Origin: Ruminococcus sp.
Lineage (GTDB): Bacteria > Bacillota > Clostridia > Oscillospirales > Ruminococcaceae
DNA length: 64,000 nucleotides
NCBI GenBank assembly: GCA_017521805.1
Contig: JAFXDK010000042.1
Location: 1 to 64,000, forward strand
Reading direction: 5' to 3'
In this document: piece after piece, positions 51,701-61,304 of the stretch
Numbering within the stretch: position 1 is the stretch's first letter
Layout of the letters: each line of letters begins with the position of its first letter
Translations under genes and position numbers: made by a program
Notes under the pieces: generated by a model
Databases searched by the model: none
What the model was told of the DNA's origin: nothing
The model's input: the letters and a program-made list of their open reading frames with translations, nothing else

Positions 51701-54513
51701 CGCAGACCGTAGCCTCCCTCCCTGATTGCTCCGAGGTCAATAAGCTGACCGTTGAAATCTATGGTTTTTTCTTCAAGGTCAGATTTTATAACCGTACCGT
51801 TGGAATATGAAACAGTAATGAAATTTCCGTCCCGTTTCGTTTCATAGCCTGTTATGAAAGCCTCTGAAATATCGGAATATATGGGTTTAAGCAGCTCGTA
51901 TTCTTCAGCGGCAGGTATAATCTGATTTTCATAATTGGCGTAGAAATATACATCGAATTCCGTATCTTTCAGCTCGCTTGTTTTTTCGTAGAGCATATCG
52001 TAGTTGAGGTAACTGCCCGTAGCCGCCGCTTTGAGAATCAGAGTATCAGGGTCGGTATTGCCGTTGACAGCCGTCGTGGAATATGGCACAATTCCGTGGA
52101 AAACCATTTGATAAAAGGGTATATCCTCGTTGAATATATCAAATCTGCTTGAACTGAGAGGAACATTGGTTATATGGCTTGCATAGGGAACAGCATAAGC
52201 ATTTGCGGTATCTGCAAGTATGCCATTGTCAAGCTTTTCCGACAGTATCTCATATCCCTCAACAGCGAGTTTTTTTGCATCAGCACGGGATATTTCCTTT
52301 TTGCCGTAGTCGCCGTAAAGGGACGATGTGAGATTCCCCATACATACCCCTGATAAGCCTGCCTTGCTGTAGCTTTTCGCAATATCGCCGAAAACATCAC
52401 TGTAATAGTGCGGCGAAAGCAGGGACATATTATCCTTGAAGCCGTCGGGGATATCATATGCGCGGTCATAGCTGACAATACGCGAATATGAGCCGGATAT
52501 GCGCACACAGGTATTATTTATGGAATTATATCCGTTTCCTGAATAAAAATCGCGGTTGTCGGATATGGGATAAAGCTCATAGCCGTTATCATCAATAAAA
52601 TCCGTAAGTGCGGAAAAATCCGTTTTTCCTCCAAGGGTATCAGAGGGGTAAGCTGATGTATCAACCTTGTTTTCGATTCCGTCATCTGTCCAGTTTTTGT
52701 AGGATACAACAATATCCTCAACGCCGCTTTCGGTAAGGTCATTGAGTATTTCCAACCCCTGCCCGAAGCTTGTAACGGGGGATTTCATAGTTACGGGTAT
52801 ACCGAAAACAGCCTTTTTCATCTGCACTCCGCCGTAAAGGGAGACATACACGGGATTCTGTCCCGATTCTGTTTTTTTCGTCAATCCCTTTTCTTCTGTA
52901 AGGTATCGGCGGTATCTTTCAGCAACATGGGTATAATCCGCATTTTCAGCAGATATGGGGTAATATCGCAGTTCGATATCGTCAGTTTTTATATCGCCTG
53001 TTTCGAATACAGTAAATTTATCGTTGCTGCCCGACATATAGAAAGTATCTGTACCGCGTAGAGTGAAGCTGAATCCGCACATATTATAGCTGCTGTTGGA
53101 CTGCTCCGACACGCTGACGGAAAGCTTTGCGTTGGTATCGCCCTTTTCAGCGATTACCAGCATAGCGTTATCCTCCTTGACTATGGCATACATAGGGAGA
53201 TATATCTGCTCCGTAACAGCGCCCTTGTGAGTGGGAACAGCAGTGATATCTCTGCCGTAGACATTCTGGGAATATGCGTCGGATTCTGTAGTTTTTTTAT
53301 TGTTGAAGCGCACCAGAGCGCCGCAGCCGTCGGGAATTATGAAATAGCCGTTTTCGGACATATCCGCCGCCCCGAAGCTGTTCATTATATTCATTTCCGT
53401 GATGATATTTTCGTTGTCAGGCTCTTTTATGTCGCTGATTTTCAGCGTTGCTTTTATATAGTCGCTTTCAAGGGTATATTCCACAGGAATTTCAAATCCC
53501 TTTTTGTAGCTGTAGGTGACGCGCACACCGCCCTCGATATCCTTCACAGATATTTCGCAATCCTCCGTAGCAGAACGGAGATTTTCCGTGGAATGTTTTG
53601 AGGGAGTGCCATAGGTCAGCTTATTTGAGGAACAGAGCTCATTTATAAGCAGGGGAGTAGCCTTTTCATCCCGTGAAGCGCCGAGGGGAGCAGACCACCA
53701 TATATAGCCTGTTTTCTTATTTTCGAGAGCAATGTTTCCGAGACGGTCATCAACAAGAAGTCGGAAATCAGCATTTTCAGCGCAAACGCGGGAAACTGTA
53801 ATGACCTGTTTATTATCAGAGGTCAGCCAAACAAAGCCTTTTTTGTCATCGGTATAATATACGGCATTTCCATTCTCAATGCCGCTTTTTTTGTAGGCAA
53901 ACAGGATATTTTTATAATCCGAATCCATAAGCTCCAGCGTTTTTCCGTCAAGGGAGCTGAAAAGGAAAGGATTGTCAATGGTAGAAATCACCTGACGTAT
54001 ACGCAGAGGCTTTGTCATATCCTCATTTACATAGAGAAGATACCGACCGCCGCCGCTGACATATATTTTCCCCTCGTCGCACTTATTGCTTTCGTCGAAA
54101 TCCGCAAGGACTTTTTTGGATTTGCTGTCAACAGCCACAAAATCCCCGAGCTTTTTTATATCGCTGATTTTGTCGTCGAGAGCCTCCTGCGCAGGAGTAT
54201 AATCAGATTTTTTATCGGGCTTTCCGCCGTTTTGTTCCCATATAATATTGTCAATATCCTTAGCCTTGAAGTATACGTCAACACCCTCAACAGTGCCGAT
54301 TTTTTGCAGATATTCCGCAATATCCGCATAGGGCACATCGACCTTTTCAACAGATTCCGAAAGCTTTGCGGCAACGGAGGATTTTTCTCCCTCCTGTTCG
54401 GAAATTTCGCTATCAGGAGCAGGAATATCCTCATCGGCAAGGGAATTCCCCGTAACAGCAGAAGCCGAAACAGCAAGGAGGCAAAGGAGGAATATTTTCA
54501 GTTTTTTCTTCAT
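51697..54513 (-). CDS. DUF5696 large secreted protein
   Basis: The 938-residue protein has a signal peptide (KIFLLCLLAVSASAVTGNSLA), then a ~270-residue beta-rich region, a central beta-sandwich, and a C-terminal ~350 residues with TIM-barrel-like order (EILNDLTESGVEDIVVSYKNW, YELYPISDNRDFYSG, YASHITNVPLSSSRF). I place it in DUF5696, which looks like an unassigned glycoside-hydrolase-like family found with sugar permeases in clostridia. It likely acts outside the cell on, or senses, the polysaccharide taken up by this locus. Catalytic activity is inference. Confidence 0.72.
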   Translation of the reverse strand: MKKKLKIFLLCLLAVSASAVTGNSLADEDIPAPDSEISEQEGEKSSVAAKLSESVEKVDVPYADIAEYLQKIGTVEGVDVYFKAKDIDNIIWEQNGGKPDKKSDYTPAQEALDDKISDIKKLGDFVAVDSKSKKVLADFDESNKCDEGKIYVSGGGRYLLYVNEDMTKPLRIRQVISTIDNPFLFSSLDGKTLELMDSDYKNILFAYKKSGIENGNAVYYTDDKKGFVWLTSDNKQVITVSRVCAENADFRLLVDDRLGNIALENKKTGYIWWSAPLGASRDEKATPLLINELCSSNKLTYGTPSKHSTENLRSATEDCEISVKDIEGGVRVTYSYKKGFEIPVEYTLESDYIKATLKISDIKEPDNENIITEMNIMNSFGAADMSENGYFIIPDGCGALVRFNNKKTTESDAYSQNVYGRDITAVPTHKGAVTEQIYLPMYAIVKEDNAMLVIAEKGDTNAKLSVSVSEQSNSSYNMCGFSFTLRGTDTFYMSGSNDKFTVFETGDIKTDDIELRYYPISAENADYTHVAERYRRYLTEEKGLTKKTESGQNPVYVSLYGGVQMKKAVFGIPVTMKSPVTSFGQGLEILNDLTESGVEDIVVSYKNWTDDGIENKVDTSAYPSDTLGGKTDFSALTDFIDDNGYELYPISDNRDFYSGNGYNSINNTCVRISGSYSRIVSYDRAYDIPDGFKDNMSLLSPHYYSDVFGDIAKSYSKAGLSGVCMGNLTSSLYGDYGKKEISRADAKKLAVEGYEILSEKLDNGILADTANAYAVPYASHITNVPLSSSRFDIFNEDIPFYQMVFHGIVPYSTTAVNGNTDPDTLILKAAATGSYLNYDMLYEKTSELKDTEFDVYFYANYENQIIPAAEEYELLKPIYSDISEAFITGYETKRDGNFITVSYSNGTVIKSDLEEKTIDFNGQLIDLGAIREGGYGLR

Positions 54514-54526
54514 ATTCCACCGCCTT

Positions 54527-55156
54527 TCAGGACTTTACCCTGTAGGAAATCTCTGTGAACAGCGAGGAGAAGAATATAAACACATGCTGAATCAGGGAGA
54601 GAAGAAGTATAAGGAGAGCAAGCATAATCAGCATTGCCGCAATTGTCAGAATTATTGCAAGTATGGTCTTTCCCGCGGAATACTGATGAACTGATTTTAT
54701 GGCTGAAAACAGGAGTATCACCGACCACCCTGTACCGATTATTGAAATCAGGGTAATGAAAATCTGCTCGTCCCGTATGAGAAAATGGGAGAGAAAGGTA
54801 TTTATAAACATCTGCGCCACATAGGGAACAAGGGCATAAGCGCTGTAAATGCAGATATTTTTCATAGTGCCCTCGCCCTCAAGGAGAGTACATACAGCCC
54901 AGTTACCCATTGTCCACGCGCCGAATAATATGAAGCTTTTAACGATATATGGTACAACATTGAAAATTCTGTCATATGGGGTATAGAACTGGAAACCGTA
55001 AAGACGCTCATTTGCAATATTGGCAAGGAACAGCATAAATACAATAAAAAAAGCAATTTTCAGCGAGCCTGATTTTTTCCACCGCATATCCTCAAAGCCC
55101 TCAACGGGATGAGTTATTGCGTGAGATACCCACTGTGCAGGCGTTAAATCCAACAT
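54527..55156 (-). CDS. YIP1-family membrane protein
   Basis: 209 residues with about five helices (KIAFFIVFMLFLANIANE; IVKSFILFGAWTMGNWAVCTLL; IYSAYALVPYVAQMFI; ISIIGTGWSVILLFSAI; ILAIILTIAAMLIMLALLILLLSL). It is a YIP1 domain protein of unknown function, regularly found next to DUF5696 and NHL genes in these loci. Its ribosome site and start codon (AAAGGAGGAATAGCATATG) are exactly repeated before the gene at 57770. Confidence 0.82.
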   Translation of the reverse strand: MLDLTPAQWVSHAITHPVEGFEDMRWKKSGSLKIAFFIVFMLFLANIANERLYGFQFYTPYDRIFNVVPYIVKSFILFGAWTMGNWAVCTLLEGEGTMKNICIYSAYALVPYVAQMFINTFLSHFLIRDEQIFITLISIIGTGWSVILLFSAIKSVHQYSAGKTILAIILTIAAMLIMLALLILLLSLIQHVFIFFSSLFTEISYRVKS

Positions 55157-55172
55157 ATGCTATTCCTCCTTT
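55154..55172. repeat. 19-bp direct repeat, left copy
   Basis: CATATGCTATTCCTCCTTT, identical to 57768-57786. On the minus strand it contains the ribosome site and ATG of the YIP1 gene. The pair flanks a two-gene insert. Confidence 0.9.
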
Positions 55173-55175
55173 ACT

Positions 55176-56552
55176 TTATTCTGCATAATTGATAGGTGGT
55201 ATTAAATTAGCGAATATACTTTTTAATTCATCTACAGTTTCTGCTTTTTTCCATTCAGTCATTCCAGGTTGCCATACAAGGCTTTGTGCAGTGAGTTGAC
55301 CGCTATTTGTCATATTAATTAAAGTATCAATATCAAAAGGTCCTGTCGGCTGTCCGTTTAAGGCAACGTGATATTTAATTGTTGGTATGGGGGGCGGAAC
55401 TTTATTTGAAGCAGTTTGCTGATTTATTCCTGACATCATATTATTCATCATATTTGCCATGTTCTGCCCCACAGCACCACCAAGAGCCATTCCAGACATT
55501 ATTGCTGCAGGGTTGAAACCTGTATTTCCGTTCCCACCGTTACCGAGGTTAATATCACTTGCACCATTTGCACCCATTTTCCCAAGAGCTTCAGCACCTG
55601 CGATGCCAACATTAGCTTGTGTTTCTGTCTGAAATGCGGCAAGGTTTGCACTTTGTGTCTGTTTGTGCTGTGCATACTGTGCTTCTTCTCTCTGTATGCG
55701 TAGTGTTTCAGCATAATTTTCAGATTCAATCCTCTGTTTATCGTGAATATTTTTTATATCTGCAATAGTCTTTGCTTCAACAGTTGCAGTTGTTACCCTT
55801 TGTGTAACCTCCATAAGTTTTGAATATCCGTTACTTGTCTTATCAATTTCAATTGCATTGATATCCACACCCGAAACCGTAACACCGAAATTTTCTTTAA
55901 GCCGTTTGCTAATATCAAGTTCAACGGCATTGTTAATAGTTGATATTTTATTCTCAATCTGAATGACAGGGATATTATTTGACACGGGAATATTAGCAAC
56001 AATGTTTTTTACATAACGGCTTACAACGTCACGAATCTGTTTCTGAAAATCGTCAAGGTTAAAGCTGTTGAGTCTATGCATTTTTATAAATTCTTTGTAA
56101 TCAGTAATTCTGAAACTTATTGTACCTCTGACTGCTACAGGAACACTGAAATCAGTAAATCGAGGGTCAAACACATCAAAAAATGGTACGGCAAATCTTG
56201 TTTGAATAATTTGGGCGAGGTTTATGAAATAAATTTCTGCTTGAAAAGGTGTTCCACCGTCATAAGCAATACCTACAATACTTGCAAGTACGGGAAGATT
56301 CTTTGTTTTAATAATCTTGTCAAAAGGACCAATAATATAATCTTGCGTATATTCACCTAATTGATGATAAACAAAAACAGCAACTTCTCCGTCTTTAACT
56401 CTTAAAGATGAACCACAACGTATCGCATTTTCACGATTTCTTTCTCCTTGCTTTGTTCCCTTTGGATGCCATTTCCATACAAGATAGGATGTTTCGTCAC
56501 AACGTATTTCGTCCATAAGACCGTTTTTCTTGCTTTTATCGAATAAAGACAT
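55176..56552 (-). CDS. SPFH-domain protein with C-terminal GYF_2 domain
   Basis: The 458-residue protein has an N-terminal SPFH domain without a membrane helix (~30-270; ILASIVGIAYDGG, FPV-type strands and KLMEVTQRVTTATVEAKTIADIK), a Gly/Asn/Met-rich low-complexity region (~320-385) and a GYF_2 domain (~390-450; YHVALNGQPTGPFDIDTL, LVWQPGMTEWKKAE). Such proteins are often paired with a zinc-ribbon protein, as here. The role is not known; membrane-proximal scaffolding is likely. It is the second gene of a cassette inserted between the NHL and YIP1 genes and uses more A/T-rich codons than the surrounding locus. Confidence 0.82.
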   Translation of the reverse strand: MSLFDKSKKNGLMDEIRCDETSYLVWKWHPKGTKQGERNRENAIRCGSSLRVKDGEVAVFVYHQLGEYTQDYIIGPFDKIIKTKNLPVLASIVGIAYDGGTPFQAEIYFINLAQIIQTRFAVPFFDVFDPRFTDFSVPVAVRGTISFRITDYKEFIKMHRLNSFNLDDFQKQIRDVVSRYVKNIVANIPVSNNIPVIQIENKISTINNAVELDISKRLKENFGVTVSGVDINAIEIDKTSNGYSKLMEVTQRVTTATVEAKTIADIKNIHDKQRIESENYAETLRIQREEAQYAQHKQTQSANLAAFQTETQANVGIAGAEALGKMGANGASDINLGNGGNGNTGFNPAAIMSGMALGGAVGQNMANMMNNMMSGINQQTASNKVPPPIPTIKYHVALNGQPTGPFDIDTLINMTNSGQLTAQSLVWQPGMTEWKKAETVDELKSIFANLIPPINYAE

Positions 56553-56573
56553 AATATTTCCCCTTTCAGTTTA

Positions 56574-57770
56574 TTATTCTTTTTCTTTAAAGGTATGATA
56601 ATAAATGATTATTTCTGCATCAGAAGATATGTATGTATCTTTTTCGTAATCTGTCCTGCCGTCAATTGTTACATCTTCAACCTGTCCGTCTTTAGTTATC
56701 CAACCTGTAACTAAATCATCAATTGGTGATAAGGTTATGTTCGTAAAGCCTTGTTGTAATAGTTTTTCTTTAACATCAGAGTAGTTGTTTTTAATAATAT
56801 CTTTGTAATTAAAATTAACTTTAATTTTTCCTTGTGATAGTGCTTCTTTTTCATTTATAATATCTAATAGTGAATTCCGTATGTTGTCCCATTTTTTTTC
56901 TTCTTCTGATGACCAATTATCACTCAATATTAATTGATTGGCTTTAATTCGAGCGTTATCGTAATCTTCATTGTCTATATATTCTTCTATTTGTTTTACA
57001 GTGGATTCAAGTTTTTTTACTTTGTTGTTATGTTTAATCTCATCTAACATAAAAGGAAGAAAGCCCAGAAATATCATAAGTAATGATGTTCCAATAGCAA
57101 ATAAATATTTAACCCCTTCTTTATGTTTATTAAAAAATTCATATTTCCGTTCTTTTTGTATATCTGCATATTGTCTTTTTTCTTTTTTTAAAAGATTCCG
57201 TTTATCATGTTTTTCTTTCTTTGCTTGTCTTAATTGTCGAGAATGTAATTCTTTTTGTTTTTGTTCTTGCATTATTTGAAATTTTTTTATATTGTTTTCA
57301 AAATACTCATATGACTTTTGAATTTCAGGTGAAGCACCAAACATTATTTTAGCTTTTTGATAAGCTCTTTCAAAAAGCATTTGCCAAGCTTGGGAAATTT
57401 CTTCTTGATAATTATCTACCATATTAGATGCAGATAAAGTCATCACTTCAATAATATCTTCTTTAGTATTAGGAATTGGAAAACTTCTAATATAGATTAT
57501 TCTTTCATCGTCAGATTTTGCTTGAGATAATTTTTGAGATAATTCAAGCATGGAATTACTTGCTTTTGCATTACGAATTTCATATCCACAAAAGCTACAT
57601 ATAGGTTCGAATGAGCGCAATATTTCACCACAAGAAGGACATTGTATAAGTTTTCCAGCCCATTCTTGTTGTCTTGAAGTATTTGAATTACTATTAATTG
57701 GTGTACCACAAGCAAAACAGAATTTTGCTCCGTCGGGTAAATTTTGCCCACAATTCATACAAAATGGCAT
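56574..57770 (-). CDS. Zinc-ribbon membrane protein with PASTA-like C-terminal domain
   Basis: The 398-residue protein has two zinc ribbons (C4-C7/C18-C21 and C44-C47/C58-C61), a helical region rich in Lys/Glu/Gln (~150-215), one membrane helix (~224-247, YLFAIGTSLLMIFLGFLPFML), a coiled-coil-like stretch and a C-terminal ~75-residue domain with PASTA-like order (VKEKLLQQGFTNITLSPIDD). The coding sequence is visibly richer in A/T than its neighbours, as expected for recent acquisition. The start codon lies in the 19-bp repeat. Likely partner of the SPFH-GYF protein. Confidence 0.75.
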   Translation of the reverse strand: MPFCMNCGQNLPDGAKFCFACGTPINSNSNTSRQQEWAGKLIQCPSCGEILRSFEPICSFCGYEIRNAKASNSMLELSQKLSQAKSDDERIIYIRSFPIPNTKEDIIEVMTLSASNMVDNYQEEISQAWQMLFERAYQKAKIMFGASPEIQKSYEYFENNIKKFQIMQEQKQKELHSRQLRQAKKEKHDKRNLLKKEKRQYADIQKERKYEFFNKHKEGVKYLFAIGTSLLMIFLGFLPFMLDEIKHNNKVKKLESTVKQIEEYIDNEDYDNARIKANQLILSDNWSSEEEKKWDNIRNSLLDIINEKEALSQGKIKVNFNYKDIIKNNYSDVKEKLLQQGFTNITLSPIDDLVTGWITKDGQVEDVTIDGRTDYEKDTYISSDAEIIIYYHTFKEKE

Positions 57771-57786
57771 ATGCTATTCCTCCTTT
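57768..57786. repeat. 19-bp direct repeat, right copy
   Basis: Identical to 55154-55172. On the minus strand it spans the end of the NHL gene (AAGGAGGAATAG) and the start of the zinc-ribbon gene. Confidence 0.9.
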
Positions 57787-59291
57787 TCCACAATTTTTTC
57801 AGTTTTTGACGCTTTTTCAGCGGCAAGAGCAGCTTTTTTGTCCTTACGGCTTTTTATAGTGCCTGCAACGGCAATTGTGCTGAGGATAATCACAAGAATT
57901 ATCAACTCAAAATTCTGCTTTATGAAGTCCATGCGATAACCCTCAAAAGCCTTGTCGTATATTTTACCTGCGTCCGCAATCTTAGCATATTCCATAGCTT
58001 CCTCGTAGTCACCCGAGCGGAGCTTTGCGGCGGCTACCCCAAGATATGCGCGGCGATAGTTTCCGTCACGTTCAAGGACTTCAAGCCATGGATTCAGCGC
58101 CTCCTCGTAGTATCCGCCATTGTGGAGCGCAGAAGCCTTATGGACGATTTTTCCGAAATCCGTTTCCTTGAAAATGGTAACGGTATTTTTCATGGTATCA
58201 GTTACATAGAGTCTTTCACCGCAGGATTCAAGAGCTGCCGGCTGTTTGAAGCCGCCCACCTGATCGGCATTTGTACCCACGATGAACAGCAGATTGCAGT
58301 CCTCGTCATACTGGAAAATACGTCCCATAGTGAGATCGAGGCAGTTTATATTTCCGTCCTCCGCAATGTCAATATCCACAATGGCAGAGGCAAGCAGTCT
58401 GTTCTGCGAAGTGTCGTACATGGGGGCGTAATCGCCGAAAACAGCTTCGTTATCGGCAAAAATATTTTTCCCTGCCGCATTTAGCTTTTTCACTGTATCG
58501 GTACTCTGAGTTGAGGAAGATGTGCAGGTGAAGATGAAATCCCCGTCAATGTCAAAGCTTGTGATACCCGAGGGGACGTTTCGGGTACGTCTTGCACGTT
58601 TTTCCTCGGACATGAAAAGTCCCGAAAAGTAGTCCCCGATTATTTCAGCAGTAGGCTGAACACGGTTAGCGCCGTAGAATCCCGTAAATTCGCCGTCAGG
58701 GGAGAACATAGCCGCGCCTGTAGTAATATTATTCAGCACGACATAAACATTTCCTGCCTTGTCAGCGATAACGCGCTGAGGGTTGAATGTGCGGCGAGTG
58801 TCGTATATTTCGGAATCAGGCTTTGTTATTTCTCTTACAACATAGCCTGCAAGGTCAGCTACAAGCACACGGGAATTTTCCGTATCTGCGATATATATAA
58901 GCTGATTTTCCTCGGAGATGAATATTCCCGAGGGCTTTTTCAGCTGAGTTCTTGAACCGTCGGGCATTATGAAGCTTTCGTACACCTTTACAGCCTTGTC
59001 AAAATCGCTGTTTACGGCGATAATACGGTTATTTCCCGAATCGACGATATAGAAATTGCCGTCATGAGCGTAAAAGATATCCGACGGAAAATCCATTGCG
59101 CCAACGCCTAAGTCATATCCCGAAACCGAGCGTTCAGCGGTATATCCAGCCTGAGAGGGAACAGGTTCACCCCAGCGGTCGTAGTTATACACATCATAGG
59201 GTTCTTTTGCAGATGCTGAAAATACCGCGGTATATCCGCAAAAAATCAGTGAGAGAGCCGCCGATATGAATTTTTTCATACATTTTTTCAT
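57774..59291 (-). CDS. NHL-repeat beta-propeller membrane protein
   Basis: The 505-residue protein has a signal peptide (ISAALSLIFCGYTAVFSASA), NHL/SMP-30-like propeller blades (FPSDIFYAHDGNFYIVDSGNNRIIAV; KPSGIFISEENQLIYIADTENSRVLVAD; KQPAALESCGERLYVTDT), a short TPR-like segment (YRRAYLGVAAAKLRSGDYEEAMEYA) and a C-terminal membrane helix with a basic tail. It is common in clostridial sugar-uptake loci next to YIP1 and DUF5696. Ancestrally its stop codon was directly before the YIP1 start; a two-gene insert now separates them. Confidence 0.8.
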   Translation of the reverse strand: MKKCMKKFISAALSLIFCGYTAVFSASAKEPYDVYNYDRWGEPVPSQAGYTAERSVSGYDLGVGAMDFPSDIFYAHDGNFYIVDSGNNRIIAVNSDFDKAVKVYESFIMPDGSRTQLKKPSGIFISEENQLIYIADTENSRVLVADLAGYVVREITKPDSEIYDTRRTFNPQRVIADKAGNVYVVLNNITTGAAMFSPDGEFTGFYGANRVQPTAEIIGDYFSGLFMSEEKRARRTRNVPSGITSFDIDGDFIFTCTSSSTQSTDTVKKLNAAGKNIFADNEAVFGDYAPMYDTSQNRLLASAIVDIDIAEDGNINCLDLTMGRIFQYDEDCNLLFIVGTNADQVGGFKQPAALESCGERLYVTDTMKNTVTIFKETDFGKIVHKASALHNGGYYEEALNPWLEVLERDGNYRRAYLGVAAAKLRSGDYEEAMEYAKIADAGKIYDKAFEGYRMDFIKQNFELIILVIILSTIAVAGTIKSRKDKKAALAAEKASKTEKIVEKEE

Positions 59292-59300
59292 AGCGTCACC

Positions 59301-60173
59301 TCAATCCTTTATGCCCGAATGCGCCATAGTTTCGATAACATATTTCTGTGCAAGCATGAAAACTATGATAGGCGGGATAAGCATAAACACAGCCGCCGCC
59401 ATGGCAACACCGGCACGGGCAAGTCCCGAAGCCGCCGCCTGAGATACGACGGTAGGCAGAGTTTTGTACTGCTCCTGAAACACCACGGAGCCTGCCTGAA
59501 TATTCCAAGCTGCCTGAAAAGCGAAAATTATAAGCGTCATGAGAGCAGGCTTCTGATTTGGCATAACAATCTGCCAGCATATGCGGAAAAGTCCCGCGCC
59601 GTCAACCTTAGCGGCTTCAATCATGGAATCGGGAATCTGACTTATTGACTGACGCATGAGGAAAAGCCCCATAGGCGACGCTACAGCAGGAAGAATAAGC
59701 GCAAGAGGGTTATCAATTATTCCCATTTTCGACATAACGATATATTGCATGATGTAAATTACATTGCTCTGATAAAGCAGGGAAGTGACAATAATTCCGT
59801 TAATAAGCTTACTTCCGGGAAATCTGCATTTAGCAAGGACAAAAGCCGCCATAGAGGCGAAAAAGCATTGCAATACCGTAACAGAAACGGTTACAGCAAC
59901 GGAGTTGAAAACATATCGCGAAAATGGCACACGATTGCTTTTAAGAGCGTCAAACATATCGCTGAAATTATCAAGAGTAGGTCTGAGAGTGTAAAGCTGA
60001 GGAGGAAAAATAAACAGTTCTTCCACAGGTTTCACTGCCATAACAATAGTGAGATAAATAGGCAGAAGCATAAAAAGTCCAAGTATTGCAAGAAAAAAAC
60101 CTATAGCGATAGTACCGCCTTTTTTTCTGCCTGCCTGACGGTTTGTACCTTTTAATTTATCCGTGTTTTTCAT
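59301..60173 (-). CDS. Carbohydrate ABC transporter permease (MalG-like), second pair
   Basis: 290 residues, six helices, EAA loop MIEAAKVDGAGLFRICWQIVMP. It forms a heterodimer with the 60252 product. The NHL gene begins about 10 nt after its stop. Confidence 0.9.
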   Translation of the reverse strand: MKNTDKLKGTNRQAGRKKGGTIAIGFFLAILGLFMLLPIYLTIVMAVKPVEELFIFPPQLYTLRPTLDNFSDMFDALKSNRVPFSRYVFNSVAVTVSVTVLQCFFASMAAFVLAKCRFPGSKLINGIIVTSLLYQSNVIYIMQYIVMSKMGIIDNPLALILPAVASPMGLFLMRQSISQIPDSMIEAAKVDGAGLFRICWQIVMPNQKPALMTLIIFAFQAAWNIQAGSVVFQEQYKTLPTVVSQAAASGLARAGVAMAAAVFMLIPPIIVFMLAQKYVIETMAHSGIKD

Positions 60174-60202
60174 GCTTCACCTTCTTTCACTAATTCTGTA
60201 CG

Positions 60203-60220
60203 GGCACGGCGTGCCGTGTC
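60203..60220. repeat. Palindromic repeat, GCACGG/CCGTGT family
   Basis: A GGCACGGC-GTGCCGTGTC palindrome between the two permease genes. Being inside an operon it would be transcribed as a hairpin and could change relative expression. Confidence 0.65.
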
Positions 60221-60251
60221 TGTTACGCAATACACCTTTTTCTACTGAGAT

Positions 60252-61193
60252 TTAATCCATATATTTTCCAAGAACCTTATTTATAATCTTATTGCATATA
60301 AACATGGCAAGGAAAAGAATCATACATATTGCCGAAGCATAGCCCATTTCGAAACGTACCCAGCCGTAGTCGTAGGCATGTGTCATAATTGTATGAGCTT
60401 TGTAGTCGGTGCTTGGGAATCCCACAAGATTCTGCGCCGCCGTGCCTGCGGTAAAAGAGCTTACAATCTGCATTACAGCGGCAAACATAAGCTGAGGGGC
60501 CATTGAGGGAATTACGATATATATGAGTTCCTGCCATTTGGTACGGATTCCCTCGATAGCCCCTGCCTCGTACATAGTGCGGTCGATATTCTGGAATCCT
60601 GCTCTCAGAGCGAGAAAGCCAGCGCCAAGGGATATCCACAGCTGAACGATTATACAGATTCCCAAAACATAACGGGAATCGGTCAGCCACTGAACAGGGG
60701 CATTTATAATGCCTAAATTCATAAGGAATGAATTTACATATCCGTTCATATCGCCGCTGAAAATAAGCTGCCAAACGGTGTAAACGTTTGCCATAGAGGG
60801 CGCGTAGAAAATCAGTGTAAATACGGTTTTCAGCTTAGGGTGAAGCTCATTTATAAGCCACGCGAGGAGAAAACACATAATATAGCTTACAGGGCCTGTA
60901 AACAAAGCGAATACAAGAGTTACGCGAATGGATTGGATAAATACCTTATCCGAAAGGAAAAGCGCGGTATAGTTGGAAAGTCCCACAAATTCGGGAGCTT
61001 GTGCCATGTTGAAATCCGTAAATCCCATAGGCAGAGACATAATAACAGGGATTATGGTAAATACGGTGAAAAACAGCATAAAAGGAGCAAGCATGGCATA
61101 GCAGGCTTTGTTTTTCTTCACGGAAAGCCACAGCTCTGCCTGTTTTTCTTTTTTTGTACGTTTGCCGATTTCTTCGGCTGTAAGATGTGCCAT
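60252..61193 (-). CDS. Carbohydrate ABC transporter permease (MalF-like), second pair
   Basis: 313 residues with a cytoplasmic N-terminus (EEIGKRTKKEKQAELWLSVKKNK), six helices and the EAA loop TMYEAGAIEGIRTKWQELIYIVIP. Together with 59301 and the solute-binding protein it would complete one importer apart from its ATPase. Confidence 0.9.
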   Translation of the reverse strand: MAHLTAEEIGKRTKKEKQAELWLSVKKNKACYAMLAPFMLFFTVFTIIPVIMSLPMGFTDFNMAQAPEFVGLSNYTALFLSDKVFIQSIRVTLVFALFTGPVSYIMCFLLAWLINELHPKLKTVFTLIFYAPSMANVYTVWQLIFSGDMNGYVNSFLMNLGIINAPVQWLTDSRYVLGICIIVQLWISLGAGFLALRAGFQNIDRTMYEAGAIEGIRTKWQELIYIVIPSMAPQLMFAAVMQIVSSFTAGTAAQNLVGFPSTDYKAHTIMTHAYDYGWVRFEMGYASAICMILFLAMFICNKIINKVLGKYMD

Positions 61194-61243
61194 AGTTTCT
61201 CCTTTCGTTATTAATTGAGAATCAATTTGATTTTACATTTTTT

Positions 61244-61268
61244 GTAGGGACACGGCGTGCCGTGTCCG
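61244..61268. repeat. Palindromic repeat, TGTAGGGACACGG form
   Basis: TGTAGGGACACGGC-GTGCCGTGTCC lies between the permease and solute-binding-protein genes. It joins the TGTAGGG end of one repeat family with the ACACGG palindrome of the other, suggesting a common origin. Confidence 0.7.
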
Positions 61269-61304
61269 ATAGTAAATCACCGTTTGAACAGAGAATATTT
61301 GTTT

